Positions 23,346-34,354 of a stretch of 64,000 nucleotides of DNA are shown here, one piece after another. The position numbers and the translations under genes were made by a program. Below the pieces are notes generated by a model that worked only from the letters and a program-made list of their open reading frames with translations, had not been told where the DNA came from and searched no databases. Numbering within the stretch: the stretch's first letter is position 1; each line of letters begins with the position of its first letter. Origin of the DNA: Taxillus chinensis (taxonomy: Eukaryota > Streptophyta > Magnoliopsida > Santalales > Loranthaceae); contig CM042092.1 of assembly GCA_023512835.1 (NCBI GenBank), forward strand, positions 4,179,293-4,243,292, in the 5' to 3' direction.

Positions 23346-24759
23346 TAAAACAAAACTCTAAGAGGAGCTCCTTGTCACCGTCCTGTAATCGTTTGACTCG
23401 TTTTAACGGTTGACCTATCCTCTTTCTACATACGTCACAAAGGACTTCCCGTAGCCTTTGGACGTCATCGTCCAACAACCATAGTTCCTCTCGTAACTGC
23501 AATAGCGTAGCTTCACGTTGTAACATTATGTTTTTTAACTGTCGCTGCCATTCCCACATCCGTTGCTGCTGCCGACGTTGCCGCCCCCAACCGTCGCTAT
23601 TGTTGCAATTACCATCAACAGCTACGATCGGATCCGCAACAGCGTAGTCTTCATGTTGTAGGATCCATTGCCACTGTTGCTGCCAACCCTACATCTGATG
23701 TCGTCGTCGCCGCCGCCATCGTCCCTTGTTGTCTCGGACGCTCCTTTTGCCACTTGTTGTCATCGGACCAACACTGTTATTTGGCTTCTAGAGCGAGTAT
23801 ACATTTTAGGCTTATGGTGTTGATAGAGACACATGTCCACATCTTGGTTTGAAGCTGTTTTTGGTGTATGTGATTTCTTTTGGTCAGCATTCACTCGTGT
23901 GGCGAAATCAACAGATCTAATGGCTGTCTCCTCTGCTTCTCATGTGACTCGCATGTTTCGGGAGGATGCCTCTCATTTGGCTTTACTTTCCTCTATTGGC
24001 AATACTTGGATTATCGATTCTGGAGCTTCGATCATATGACTAGTAATTTCGCTCTAATTACTTCTCATGAATCATCATCGATTAAATCTGTTTAGGTTGC
24101 TAATGGAACTCCCATGCCAATTACTGGGGTTGGGAGTGTCTCCCTGTCTCCCTTTTACCTACACTTTCTTTGTCATCTGTTTTACTTCCTCCTAATTTCT
24201 TTAATAATCTTATTTCCATTAACCAAGTTACCAAACGTTTTAATTGTTCTATAACCTTTTATTCTACTTATTGTGTGTTTCAGGACAATCTCACGAAAAA
24301 GACGATTAACATTGGTAGAGAGAGAGGAGGTTTGTACTATTGGGAGAAATCGAGACTATTACCCTCTGAGCCTAGTCAGAGATTCCAAGTAAGGCATAAG
24401 ACACTTGATTATTAAAAAATACTTTTATGGCATTATCGTTTAGGGCATTCTTCTTTTGTCAAGCTAGAACGATTACTTCCTTCCTTATTTAAAAATATCT
24501 CTACCTCTAGTTTAAAATGTGAATAATGTATTTATGCTAAAAATCATTGTGTTCCATTTAAAATCAGTGTCAATTGAAGTCCACTCCTTTCTCTTGTGTC
24601 CACACTGATATTTGGGGTTCTTTTTTTACTCTTTTTTTCTTATCATCGTTTGTCCAAATCTCACATATCTTTTGCTCTTCAATTATCTTCTGTGCCTAAT
24701 CTACTCATTTTTAGGAAGCTCTTGGTGACCCAAAATGAAAGTCTACTATGATAAAGGAA

Positions 24760-26190
24760 ATAAATGCCCTTGAGAAGAACTTCACTTGGGAAATGGTTGA
24801 GTTACCCTGAGGTAAGAAGACAGTAGGATGCAAATGGGTGTTTACAGTGAAGTATAAGTCAAACGGGATGGTTGAAAGATACAAAGCTAGATTAGTTGCC
24901 GAAGGATATACTCAGACATATAGCATAGACTATCAAGATACTTTTGCTTCTGTGGCTAAAATGAGTACAGTCAGAGTTATTATTTCTCTTGCAACCAACT
25001 TTGATTGGTCATTATGCCAATTTGATGTTAAAAATGCCTTTCTCCAAGGTGATTTGATGGAAGAGGTGTATATGGATCCTCCTCCTGGTTTTACACTAAC
25101 AAAAGTAAAGGTATGCAAGTTAAAAAATGCATTATATGGTTTGAAGCAGTCTCCTAGAGTCTTATTTGGTCGATTAAGCCACTCAATGCAAGCATATAGT
25201 TTCAAACAAGCTTTGGCTGACCATATTCTTTTCTATAAATGGAGTGGTGATGATATTACTTTGTTTCTCGTTTATGTCGATGATATGATTGTTACGGACA
25301 ATAACCCAACAGAGATAGAGAAACTTTGGGAGCCTTGAAGTACTTCCTTGGAATTAAAGTATCTCGTGCCAAGTAAGGAATCTTTCTATCTCAACGGAAA
25401 TATGTTTTAGATCTCCTTGCTGAGAGTGGAATTCGGCCTGTGCACCGGCTAACACTCCTATTGAGGTAAATCATGGTCTATTCATCTATACTGATCAAGT
25501 TCCAACAAATAAGAAGAGATATCAAAAGTTAGTAGGAAAATTGATCTATCTGGCTCACCTTAGACCTGACATTTTTTTTGCGGTCAGTGCTGTTAGTCAA
25601 TTCATACATAACTGAATGATCGACACATGGACGTTGTGAACCGTATTCTTGCATTTTTAAAGTCTTCTCCAGGAAAAGGTATTCTTTTTTCTAAGCATGG
25701 ACACCTCGACATTATGAGCTATACTAATTCATACTTTGTTGGGTCCAAATTGGACAAAAAATCTACTTCTGGATACGCGTCGTATGTTAGTGGTAATTTA
25801 GTGACTTGGAGAAGAAAAAAACAGAATGTGATTTCATTATCCAGTGCTGAAGCAAAATAGCGAGCCCTTCATCATACCACTAAAGAGCTTACATGGTTAC
25901 ATATTATTTTGCATGATCTCGGTTATGAATTCAAGAAGCGCATAATGCTCTTTTGCATTAATATTGCGGCTATTGAAATTGCTAATAATCTAGTCCAGCA
26001 TGATTGGACGAAACACATTGAGTTTGACTGTAGTTACATCAAAGACAATCTTAATTTTGGACGGATAGAGGTTTCATATATTAAGTGCGCAAATCAACTT
26101 GTTAATATCATGACGCATGGAATTTATGGTGTTTCATTCCCCACATCTTTATCCAAATTGGACATGTGCAATATTTATGCACCAACTTGA
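24760..26190 (+). pseudogene. Copia reverse transcriptase and RNase H, decayed
   Basis: A long open stretch from 24838 shows [44 protein letters not shown] and the catalytic YVDDMIVT (near 25275). After a stop at ~25338 the RNase H part continues in pieces (25627-25860, 25909-26190) with SKHGHLDIM, SSAEAK and HIEFDCSYIKDN. The RT palm is intact here, but the polyprotein is broken into three frames. Confidence 0.88.
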
Positions 26191-26198
26191 GGGAGAGA

Positions 26199-26420
26199 GT
26201 TGGAATGAGTTGGCATTATTTGTAAAATATTTAGAGAATATTTAATTAAGATTTGATTGATTGTGTAATTATGATAGAATATTTGATTAGTATAATTAAC
26301 GTTCTTGTAATTCTTAGATTTTATACATAAATTAAGTTATGGATGAGTTGTATATAATAAGGTTGTAATCTTTAATATGATTATCAAGGAAAATCATTCA
26401 TTCATATTTCTTTTTTTACT
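26199..26420 (+). repeat. 3' LTR of Copia copy
   Basis: Homologous to 23113-23333; begins AGTTGGAATG and ends TTTACT, then the ATTAG duplication. Confidence 0.8.
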
Positions 26421-26448
26421 ATTAGGGGTCGTACCTCACGTACTTTTG

Positions 26449-26614
26449 GCTACGTTTGGCATGGTTGTGTTTTTTAAATAAAATTATTTTTAAAAACTGT
26501 AAGGCTAACTAATTTTACACCAGTCATAAATAATTTTAAATTATTTGGATCCATTATTTTTAAAAAACAATTATATTTTTAAAAATAATATTATTGTAGC
26601 AAACAAGCCCTTTA
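26449..26614. repeat. AT-rich MITE-like sequence
   Basis: Ends GGCTACGTTTGGCATGG and GCAAACAAGCC are loosely inverted, and the interior is A/T-rich with TTTTTAAAAA-type words. Similar AT-rich stretches occur at 43873-44036, 54113-54303 and 61800-62000. No target duplication could be defined. Confidence 0.35.
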
Positions 26615-26639
26615 AACCTTGATGCATATGACTAGAAAA

Positions 26640-26820
26640 GAGTTGAGTCATAGTTATTAAAGGTGCATCTAGGCGCGGCCCATGCAGTTCACTTCATCTC
26701 TAGTGAGGCAAGTTTCACGAAGCGCTATTAAAGCATGCTTTTTGGTACTTTTGTCCCAAGCACAAGGTACATAGAAGGCACACCTAGAGGACACAAGGCG
26801 CCATTTACCCTAAATATAAA
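26640..26820. repeat. GCGC/GAGGC-rich dispersed repeat remnant
   Basis: Words like CTAGGCGCGG, AAGCGC, CACCTAGAGG and AAGGCGCC occur in loosely inverted order, as in patches near 16540 and 19700. Limits unclear. Confidence 0.3.
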
Positions 26821-27169
26821 AGAAAAAAAATAAGTAAAGGAAAGCATGAACTCAACAACAGCATCGCTCCGACCTCTAAGTTATTTTTTGTTTCTTCTTC
26901 TCTCTTCTTTGTTTTTTTCTCTCTTCTCCATTCCTCTCTATTCTCTATTCTCTCTTTTCTCTTCTTTGGTTTATATCTTTCTTTTTACTGTTTGTTTTTT
27001 AGCGCTTTTCTTCTCTCTTTGTATAAGTCACGGGATGCTCTAAGTAAGTCATACCAATCGAAACACACGTAGAAATGGAGTAATGTCTTCAGAGTATTAT
27101 GTGATTGGAATATACCTTTGAAGTTGAAGGAAAGTTTTTATTGAACATTTTATGTAGTAGTATGTGACT

Positions 27170-27520
27170 ATGTGTTATGCGATTCAAAATGGATGCAAAC
27201 ACAAACTAAGTGTAGTAGAGATGTGCATGCGGGTTAATATGGATGTTTTGTTGGCTAGGAAGGACACAATTAAAAATAAGGATACTCTGCATGGTTATGA
27301 GTTGTTTCGATTGAGGTCAGAATAAGAGAATGTCACCTAAGGTGGCTTGGCCATGTGTGACAAGCCTATGAGTGTTCCCGTAAAGAGTGAGGTGATTGAT
27401 ACAGTTAACAGTTGTAGGAGTAGAGGTAAGTCACTCAAAACTTGGATGCATTTTCTAATAAAAGATGACTGCTCTAGTCTTAAATGAGAGTGAAATAATA
27501 AATATAGATAAGTGATGTCG
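27170..27520 (+). mobile_element. RTE-type LINE C-terminal fragment
   Basis: Translated in shifting frames the stretch gives VVEMCMRVNMDVLLARKDTI, then LRSE.ENVT and a WFGH-like region, then VPVKSEVIDTVNS..RSRGK, the order of the conserved C-terminus of plant RTE reverse transcriptases. Several stops and frameshifts; 5' truncated. Confidence 0.6.
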
Positions 27521-27802
27521 TAAGATTAATGTACATGACTTAATTTTATTGTTGTTGATTCCAAGTCATGTCATGGGATAAAGTCTCAATTGTTGTCTTT
27601 TCTCCATGCTTTGTTCTTTTTTTTTGTTTGACAGGATTTTTGTTGAGCTTTCTAGAGCTTCTAACCTAAATTTGAAGATTGTGATCCTACTTGTGATATC
27701 AGTTTATCAGTTTTCCATTAATCAAACATGACGTGTGATTTATATCAGTTTTCCATTAATCAAACGTGACTTGTGATACTTTCAATTTTGTTTAATTTTC
27801 AG

Positions 27803-27997
27803 TTGCATTGTCCCTAACATTGCAAGGATCTTTTCATTCCTAGTTCTCACATCTATTGCAAAATATGCATGTCAGCTAGTGGATCTCTTCAACAAAATAT
27901 GCCACAGTACTTCATTTTCAATGGCATTGCATGATGCTCGTTTTTCCTCTACCTGTTGGACTAGATTGTCTTGTTTAGGGCTAGACTTGCATACCAG
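27803..27997 (+). pseudogene. exon-like segment of an unidentified gene
   Basis: A polypyrimidine-AG acceptor (ends 27802) precedes 64 open codons ending at an AG|GTCAAC donor (27998). The peptide has ordinary, non-transposon character: AKYACQLVDLFNKICHS, then ALHDARFSSTCWTRLSCLGLDLHTR. It is followed by similar pieces at 28430 and 28610, suggesting a multi-exon gene. Family not recognised. Confidence 0.4.
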
Positions 27998-28429
27998 GTC
28001 AACTATTTCCTGTAATTTAAGATTTCATTTTATTCCCTCTAATGCTCTACGTCTGCGACCTCGGAAAAGGAAAGGAAAGATAATCACTAATTTAACAAGC
28101 ACGCAACAAGTATTAAGGGATCACAGTTCAAAAATTATTCTTGTTCCACTAAATGCTGTTGAGATCCAAGTTTTCCATTGGCTGTATGTTAAAAGTTAGG
28201 AAAATTAACCATTACAAGCACATTTTTCTTGAATGTTAAGTTCAGTCAGTCTTCAAGTATTCTATTAGCCTCTCTGCAGCAGTAATTTTTTCTATATTTT
28301 GTTGCAGTCTTTTGTTACGCACAGAATACTTGTAAAAGCTTCAGGTTTGAATTCTTGCTGCTGCATTTGCATTTGATAATCCTGTCAGATGATTGACATC
28401 ATTATTGAGTATAGATTTATCTCTTACAG

Positions 28430-28530
28430 AGGACAAATCTAATAATTTTGCCCGTCAAAATTGCTCACTCCATACTTTGGAATGGTTGCTTCCACCGTTG
28501 AGTCTCCCTGACAAGTTTATTGTGAGAGAT
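28430..28530 (+). pseudogene. exon-like segment of an unidentified gene
   Basis: Bounded by CTTACAG (28423-28429) and GTACGT (28531). It holds 33 open codons with CSLHTLEWLLPPLSLPDKFI. The phase is compatible with the next piece at 28610. Confidence 0.45.
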
Positions 28531-28609
28531 GTACGTCATTTTTTGCTCATTATTTGAAATGCATATTCAGATAGCTCAAAGCTCTTACTGCTATCTTTTG
28601 TGACTTCAG

Positions 28610-28697
28610 GCTGGAATCTTTCCTGTTTAATGATGGGTAGTTATGGAGTGCTTAAAGAAACTCTTGCTACTTGATTCTTCATCACTCATGGAACCAG
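28610..28697 (+). pseudogene. exon-like segment with two in-frame stops
   Basis: It follows a TTCAG acceptor and continues in phase from 28530 as AGIFPV, then TAA TGA, then WVVMECLKKLLLLDSSSLMEP up to an AG|GTCAAA donor. The coherent peptide on both sides of the stops suggests a recently disabled gene. Confidence 0.45.
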
Positions 28698-28699
28698 GT

Positions 28700-31089
28700 C
28701 AAATTTATTTTTCCTTTATAATTTTATTGTCATTCGCTGTACAAAAAGGCTCATCTTGAAGTCATTCCCAATCAATAATGTTAAATTTTGTAGGCTTCCA
28801 TCATAAAATCAATTGGCAATGGGTGAGGTGACCATAGGATCTTACTAAGTAATAGAAAGGATAGATTTTGGTGTGAGATTATGTATCTCAATATGCCTAC
28901 TTACATGTGATTTATTCTTGAGTTAAACACGGGAATAATATTGGATGACGCAAAAGGATAAGATGAATCATATAAATTTCTTTGATACCATATTAAACAT
29001 ATTAAATTCTGCAGGCTTTCATCCTAAAAATAATTAGCAATGGGTGGAATGACTGCAGGATCCTATTAAATAATTATAAGATTGTATATGAATAATATAG
29101 TCTTCCTTTTTTATTTTAAAAGTTTTTGTTTCTTATAATTCAAATAATAAAATTGAGAAAAAGAAAATGATGAATATAGGCTTCACTTACACTAGCTTTA
29201 TTTTTGGGATTCTAATTGGTTTTTCTGCTTTAGCTAATTTCAGGTAGCTGTAATTACCTCTCATATTCACTGGCAATGGAGTTTGTTGAAAGCATGCCAT
29301 ATCACTCAAAGAACGCGCTCTTAAAGAACAAAAAAATTCAGTTTCTCACACATCATATGTCCTTGGATACTCAAAACGAGTAAATCACCATGTAATGGCC
29401 CGATGGCAAAATGCTTATGTTAAGAACGTGTGTTTATATGTCTAAAACACCAAGGTGAGTCTGGCGACAATGAGCAGAGGCGCACATTCCTTCTTCTCCA
29501 AAACTCTGTATATAGGTTAGTTGTCCAATCCGATTATTGGCTGTTCAATTGTCGCTGTGAGAAACCGCATCTCATTTCTAATCTAATATTCTCGTGTGTA
29601 TATATATATATATAAAGACTATGAGGTGAAACTAAAAATGTGTTTGATCCCATTTATAATTTGAAAAAGTAATTTAGTACTAATAAAATTAGTTTTAAAT
29701 TTTTTAAATAATATATATACTATAAATTGTTTGTCAATTAAATTATTTATAATTATTTACTTATTAAATAACTTACTCGTTAAATACTAATAGTTTAATA
29801 ATATGATTAAATAACTTACTCGTTATATATTATTGTTATTATATAAAAGGTGTTGTATTATTGCCTGTCATAGTATTATATTAACTTTCCATAGCAGATT
29901 TCAAAAATGGGGTAGCAAAGTCAAAAGTAGTAAACAATAAATAACTTGTAAAAGGAATAACTTAAAATCTTGACCTCTATTTTGTACAGAACTTAGATGA
30001 TTATCTAGCTTCTTCACATCATCAAAATAGTATGAGAGGGAGGGTATTTGCCTTTTTTAAAAAAAAAAAAGAAAGAGCTTAAGGTTTTTGTGTTTATTTA
30101 TAGGATAAAAAATCAATAACAATTTTCACATATAAAGTGGCAAAACTGGTAGTTATGAATTAAAAATTCACACCTACCTTTTTATCTTGTTGCATATAAT
30201 TTAACTTTATCCTATTCATATCTAACTTTCACTTGCAATCTAAACTTATACATGTTATTTAACCTTATTAGTCTTTTTACTTTTATCCTTTAAATATTTT
30301 TTTATTATTTTACTTTTTAATATTTTTACCTCCTTATTAATTTTGATGTACTGATTTTATATCCATATTACATTTTATCTAAATTCATCATTACATATAA
30401 ATTTTTTTATTTATTTAATATAATTAATAATATAAAAATAAACATAATTAAGTAAAATAAATAACATAATTAATTAAGATAAATATCATAATATAATGTA
30501 CCACCATACAATAATATTTTTACATTATTAAATTAAATACTCATCATACAATATTTATTATGACCTATTTAATATTTCCCTAATCAAATTTGTATGCACT
30601 TGTAGGGTAAAGTAGGCTCATATAGTAAAGTCATTATTTTTTGCCAACATAACCAATTTTGTAGCATAGACGAAATTGAATTTCTCCCTTATTTTAGTAT
30701 GTTATAACTATTGCCAGTGAATATGAGCCATTAGTTCATTCACAACAAAAAATAGGCCCATAATCAGTCTGCATCCTTAGCCTTTTGTCATTGCATGTAG
30801 TGGAAGATTCAAGTCGTACATTCGCTTGAGAGCTCAATGTCATATTATCTAACTTTTTCTCTATAAATTTTCAACACAACATTCATCTACTTATACTATC
30901 ATTAATAGCATTGTTCTAATGCATACTTTTACCCAACAATCAGTTATTGTTCTAATAGTTATAATGGTTAGTTATTGTAATCGTAATAACGACTAGTTAT
31001 ATTCTTTCAAATATTATTTCTCATAAATATATTAGGCAGTTCAATAAAATATATTTTTAAAATAATTCATTTATGAAATAATTAAGTAT
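28700..31089. other. strongly AT-rich intergenic DNA
   Basis: Includes a short (TA)n near 29598-29613 and long A/T-only runs (29640-30560). No gene seen. Confidence 0.5.
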
Positions 31090-31570
31090 TATTTTATTAT
31101 AAAAATCACAGGTTTTATGAAAGATGACTTTCCTTCTTCTTTAATAAACCCCTATCTCTTACTCTATTTGAATATGAACTTACAAATTTTTTGAAAAACA
31201 TATCAAACTCTTCATCTGAGTCTTTTTACCACTAGATGTTGATTCCTCTTATGTAATCTTTGATGCTAGTGGTTTTACAAGAATAGTTGCTTCTTGAAGA
31301 GCCATAGATCTCTCTCTTTTGATATCTTTGACTCTTGGCTTTCTCTAATTTTGCTCCAATTCATGTGTTTTGTGATTGCTATATAGTTCTTGTAGATTCA
31401 TGACACTCATCTCATGCTTCAAAGATTGTAGCCCTTTCAGAATCCCAAAAGTCAATAAGACTTCTCAAAAATTTTATATTATAGCCTCTCTAGTTGTAAT
31501 CCTTGTTATTTTTTCTCAACTCATTCTCAATAACCTTAATACATAGATTGTGCCGTATGTTGTAGCACAA
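31090..31570 (-). pseudogene. Copia gag remnant (UBN2-type)
   Basis: Minus-strand frames give an LRSL-like start, then LQELYSNHKTHELEQ and EKPRVKDIKRERSMALQE, then DSDEEFDMFFKKFVSS. The order matches the gag of long Copia (SIRE-like) elements. Frames shift several times. No LTRs seen nearby. Confidence 0.5.
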
Positions 31571-33490
31571 ATAATAACACCTCTATTTGTATCAGGTATG
31601 TTTTGATATATCTATCAAAGTTAATTGGAGCTAGATCCTAGATCTCCTACAGAAAAGTTGGTATATCTAGTAAAAGATTTTAAGAGAAATGATTTCATTT
31701 TGTATAACATATTCAATCCCTCTTTCCTAAAAAAACACATCCTCTTAGTACATATAACTTTAAAACAAATTTTATTACCATATTTTAGCTTCTAATGGCA
31801 TCTTGGACTTTCCATCTTCTATTTGTCCAAAACATGCAGCCCTTGTTTCCTCCTTTAGCATGATATAAAAATGAGGATAGATAATGACCATGAGATGTTT
31901 TCTTTGTGAGCCATAGTGGAAACAAGTAATCACTTCTTCCTTTATTACTCTTATTTTTCAGCTCTTTGGTGCTCTATCTTGAGATATTTGGTATCCAATT
32001 TACTTTCCCTCAAGACTCTTTGCAACCATGGAATTTCCACAAACCTCTTAATGTTGTTACAAAGATTTTAGAACTTACCCACAATCTACTTGCATGTATA
32101 GTTTGAAAACAACAATAGAGCACTGAACTCTACCCCTAGGTTAGTGTTTGGCCCTGTCAATATTACAAACTTACTAACAAGGTACAAATTGCTTGGTGTT
32201 GCTTCCTCACATGCTTCTATTCCACCTGGGTTAATGCACTTCCCTTTTAACCTTGGTCAATTGTCCTTTTTCTTACGCGGCATAACTTCTCCTTGGAAAT
32301 CCTCCACCAAGGGTTGGCATGCTCTCTTCATCTTATATTTATTTTCTTTGTTCATTATTAATATGCCTCACTTTTCAAAAAAAAAAAAACATTAATAAAG
32401 ATAAGTTGGAATTCTTTTTAATATTTATTCAAAATGGAATGCAAACGAATACATATTATACATAATATCTATAGGTGTTGTGTAAATACGGAAGCTTTTT
32501 AAAGCCTCTTTAACATTGATATTAAAAAGTAGGTAAAAATCAAATTAAGGACTTCATAAATTATTAAAAAGTTATTAGTGGTAAAAATTATTGTTTAAGC
32601 AAATTAATATATTATTTGCTAATAATTTAAAAAACAGCTACGAGTTTTTTAAATATCTAAATACCAATAACTTCTTGGTACAAATATGTAATAAAAAAAT
32701 TTAAAATATCGATAATAATAAACTTCGTTAAATTTAAATTTTAAAATAGTAATAATACATTTCACACACAAAAAATATAGTATAATAAAAACGTTAAATA
32801 AAAATATATTTAACTTCTCCTGTCAAACGGGAAAGGCCCATTGACCGGCACTGATATGATTGGATTAACCTTTACCATTTTAGGATTATTTGTATTTTTG
32901 TATTCATTTGGAGAGCAAATTTAATAAAATCATTTAAATTTTTATTATAGTTAAAATTTTAACAAAATAAATATTATCTTTCTAAATTTAGCTTAATATT
33001 TTTTACTCCTCATTTTCAAAAATAATGATATAATGATTAATTTTTATATAAATTTAATTAAAAAAAACTAAGAAAAAAACCAATTACAATTTTTTATTAA
33101 TTTATCTTTTATTATTTTCCAGTTGAATTTTTATCACCGAGGCAAAAGGCATGAACAGTTAATTTTTGAAAAAAATGAATTTTTACGAACAGCCAATCCG
33201 CGTCCCTAGCACAATGGTCAGCGACTGGAGTCCTAACAAGTTAAAAGGAGAAGCTATCAATCTGAATAGGATTAGAGCTCACCATAAATCTGAATTGGCG
33301 TCACACACAAACACAATGCGCAGCAACTTGACGGGAAAAAAAAAAAGCATCGGAAGCATTAAAAACTATGCGATTAAGAAACCAGGATGGAAGACACCAT
33401 CACTGATGTCACTGTCACCAAAGAAATCTGACGTGTTAGGTTTGTCCGCGCCTGTAATCCCGGCTGAACCTCCCCAGATTCTACTCCCGA
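31571..33490. other. AT-rich DNA upstream of the zinc-finger gene 3' end
   Basis: A plus-strand frame at 33166-33501 is open for 111 codons but runs into the 3' end of the opposite-strand gene and resembles no family. Nothing else stands out. Confidence 0.4.
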
Positions 33491-34354
33491 TCAATGGGTA
33501 GTATTCCTCCGCCGTTGTGTCCTTCGGCGCCTGCCCAACACAACCCTCTCGGTGCGAGATCCATCAATAGCTGATGAACCCACTCTTACTTGTCCAGGTA
33601 CAGATGTGTGCTGCTCACTTCGGCGGTAAGGGCCTTGCTGAAGCCTACTCAGGCGAGCATTCAGGCTGACACTCCCAGAAGCCTCGGAATCTTGCATGGA
33701 GAGCAGGAGGTTAGGCATACCTGGAGCAGCAACCGAATCAGAATCAACCTCCATGACATAATCCCCCATCACAACTGCGCGCATCGAGAAGATAACGCTT
33801 AATGCATCAAGCCACTCTCTCTCTTGTTCCATTTTCTTCCACTTCTGTTCCAGCTGGGGATCAACTTTAGGAGGTTTCACCAATGGATGTGCTTCCCTCG
33901 CGTGTTTCCTTAGCTCCCTGTAGGAACCAACGAACTGGCAATCATCCTGCATGCAACTTCTTTTTTTAGAGTTTAGATACTGTCGTGCAGTCTCATCCAC
34001 TGACCAGCTTTTCACATTCCCACGGCAGAGCGGGCATGAACGCTCAATAGGATATTCCGAAGCCTCTGTGTAGCGGGTGAGGCAGTTTGAATAGCGGAAA
34101 CCAGTGGCACAAATATAGGGACGGCACCCATTTTGGTGGGATGTGCAGTGTAAGAGGACAGCATTGTGAGGATTCTCCATGCAAATTGAACAGGTAACAT
34201 CACTAAGATCATCTCTGTCCAAAGGTATGGAGCAGTCATCATCCTGACTCTTCAGGCTCACTTCCTCTATTGATGAGTTTTCATTGTCCAAGGGACACTG
34301 GTATGGTGTTGTCCTACTTCGAGACATTTGTCTAATCCTGCTTCCTCTTGCCAT
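33491..34354 (-). CDS. DUF1644-family zinc-finger protein
   Basis: A single coding exon of 287 aa starts at MARGSRIRQMSRSRT (ATG 34352-34354). The frame is open further upstream, but an intron acceptor (TTTGTAG) lies just before this ATG. Residues ~50-130 hold a Cys/His-rich domain: CSICMENPHNAVLLHC, then GCRPYICATGFRYSNCLTRY and CPLCRGNVKSW, followed by a C2H2-like stretch CMQDDCQFVGSYRELRKHAREAH. This is the DUF1644 architecture of small plant proteins, some linked to stress and ABA responses in other species. The C-terminus is basic (LGRRRRTQRRR), possibly a nuclear signal. The Cys spacing recalls RING fingers, but ubiquitin-ligase activity is not shown by sequence. Confidence 0.9.
   Translation of the reverse strand: MARGSRIRQMSRSRTTPYQCPLDNENSSIEEVSLKSQDDDCSIPLDRDDLSDVTCSICMENPHNAVLLHCTSHQNGCRPYICATGFRYSNCLTRYTEASEYPIERSCPLCRGNVKSWSVDETARQYLNSKKRSCMQDDCQFVGSYRELRKHAREAHPLVKPPKVDPQLEQKWKKMEQEREWLDALSVIFSMRAVVMGDYVMEVDSDSVAAPGMPNLLLSMQDSEASGSVSLNARLSRLQQGPYRRSEQHTSVPGQVRVGSSAIDGSRTERVVLGRRRRTQRRRNTTH

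Larger units (their letters stand above)
23113..26420 (+). mobile_element. defective Copia element with integrase deletion
   Basis: LTRs at both ends, ATTAG duplication, primer-binding site at 23334 and polypurine tract TTGAGGGAGAG at 26188-26198. The interior is only ~2.85 kb. Recognisable gag is missing; a GC-rich leader runs to ~23830. Protease WIIDSGAS is at ~24005, gag-pre-integrase remnants end near 24620 at HTDIWGSF, and then the sequence jumps to the RT N-terminus (~24710), so nearly all integrase is lost. Confidence 0.88.

Noticed and set aside
26846..27043. Ser/Leu/Phe-rich hydrophobic ORF
   Set aside because: Low-complexity TTCTCT repeats, no start context or homology.
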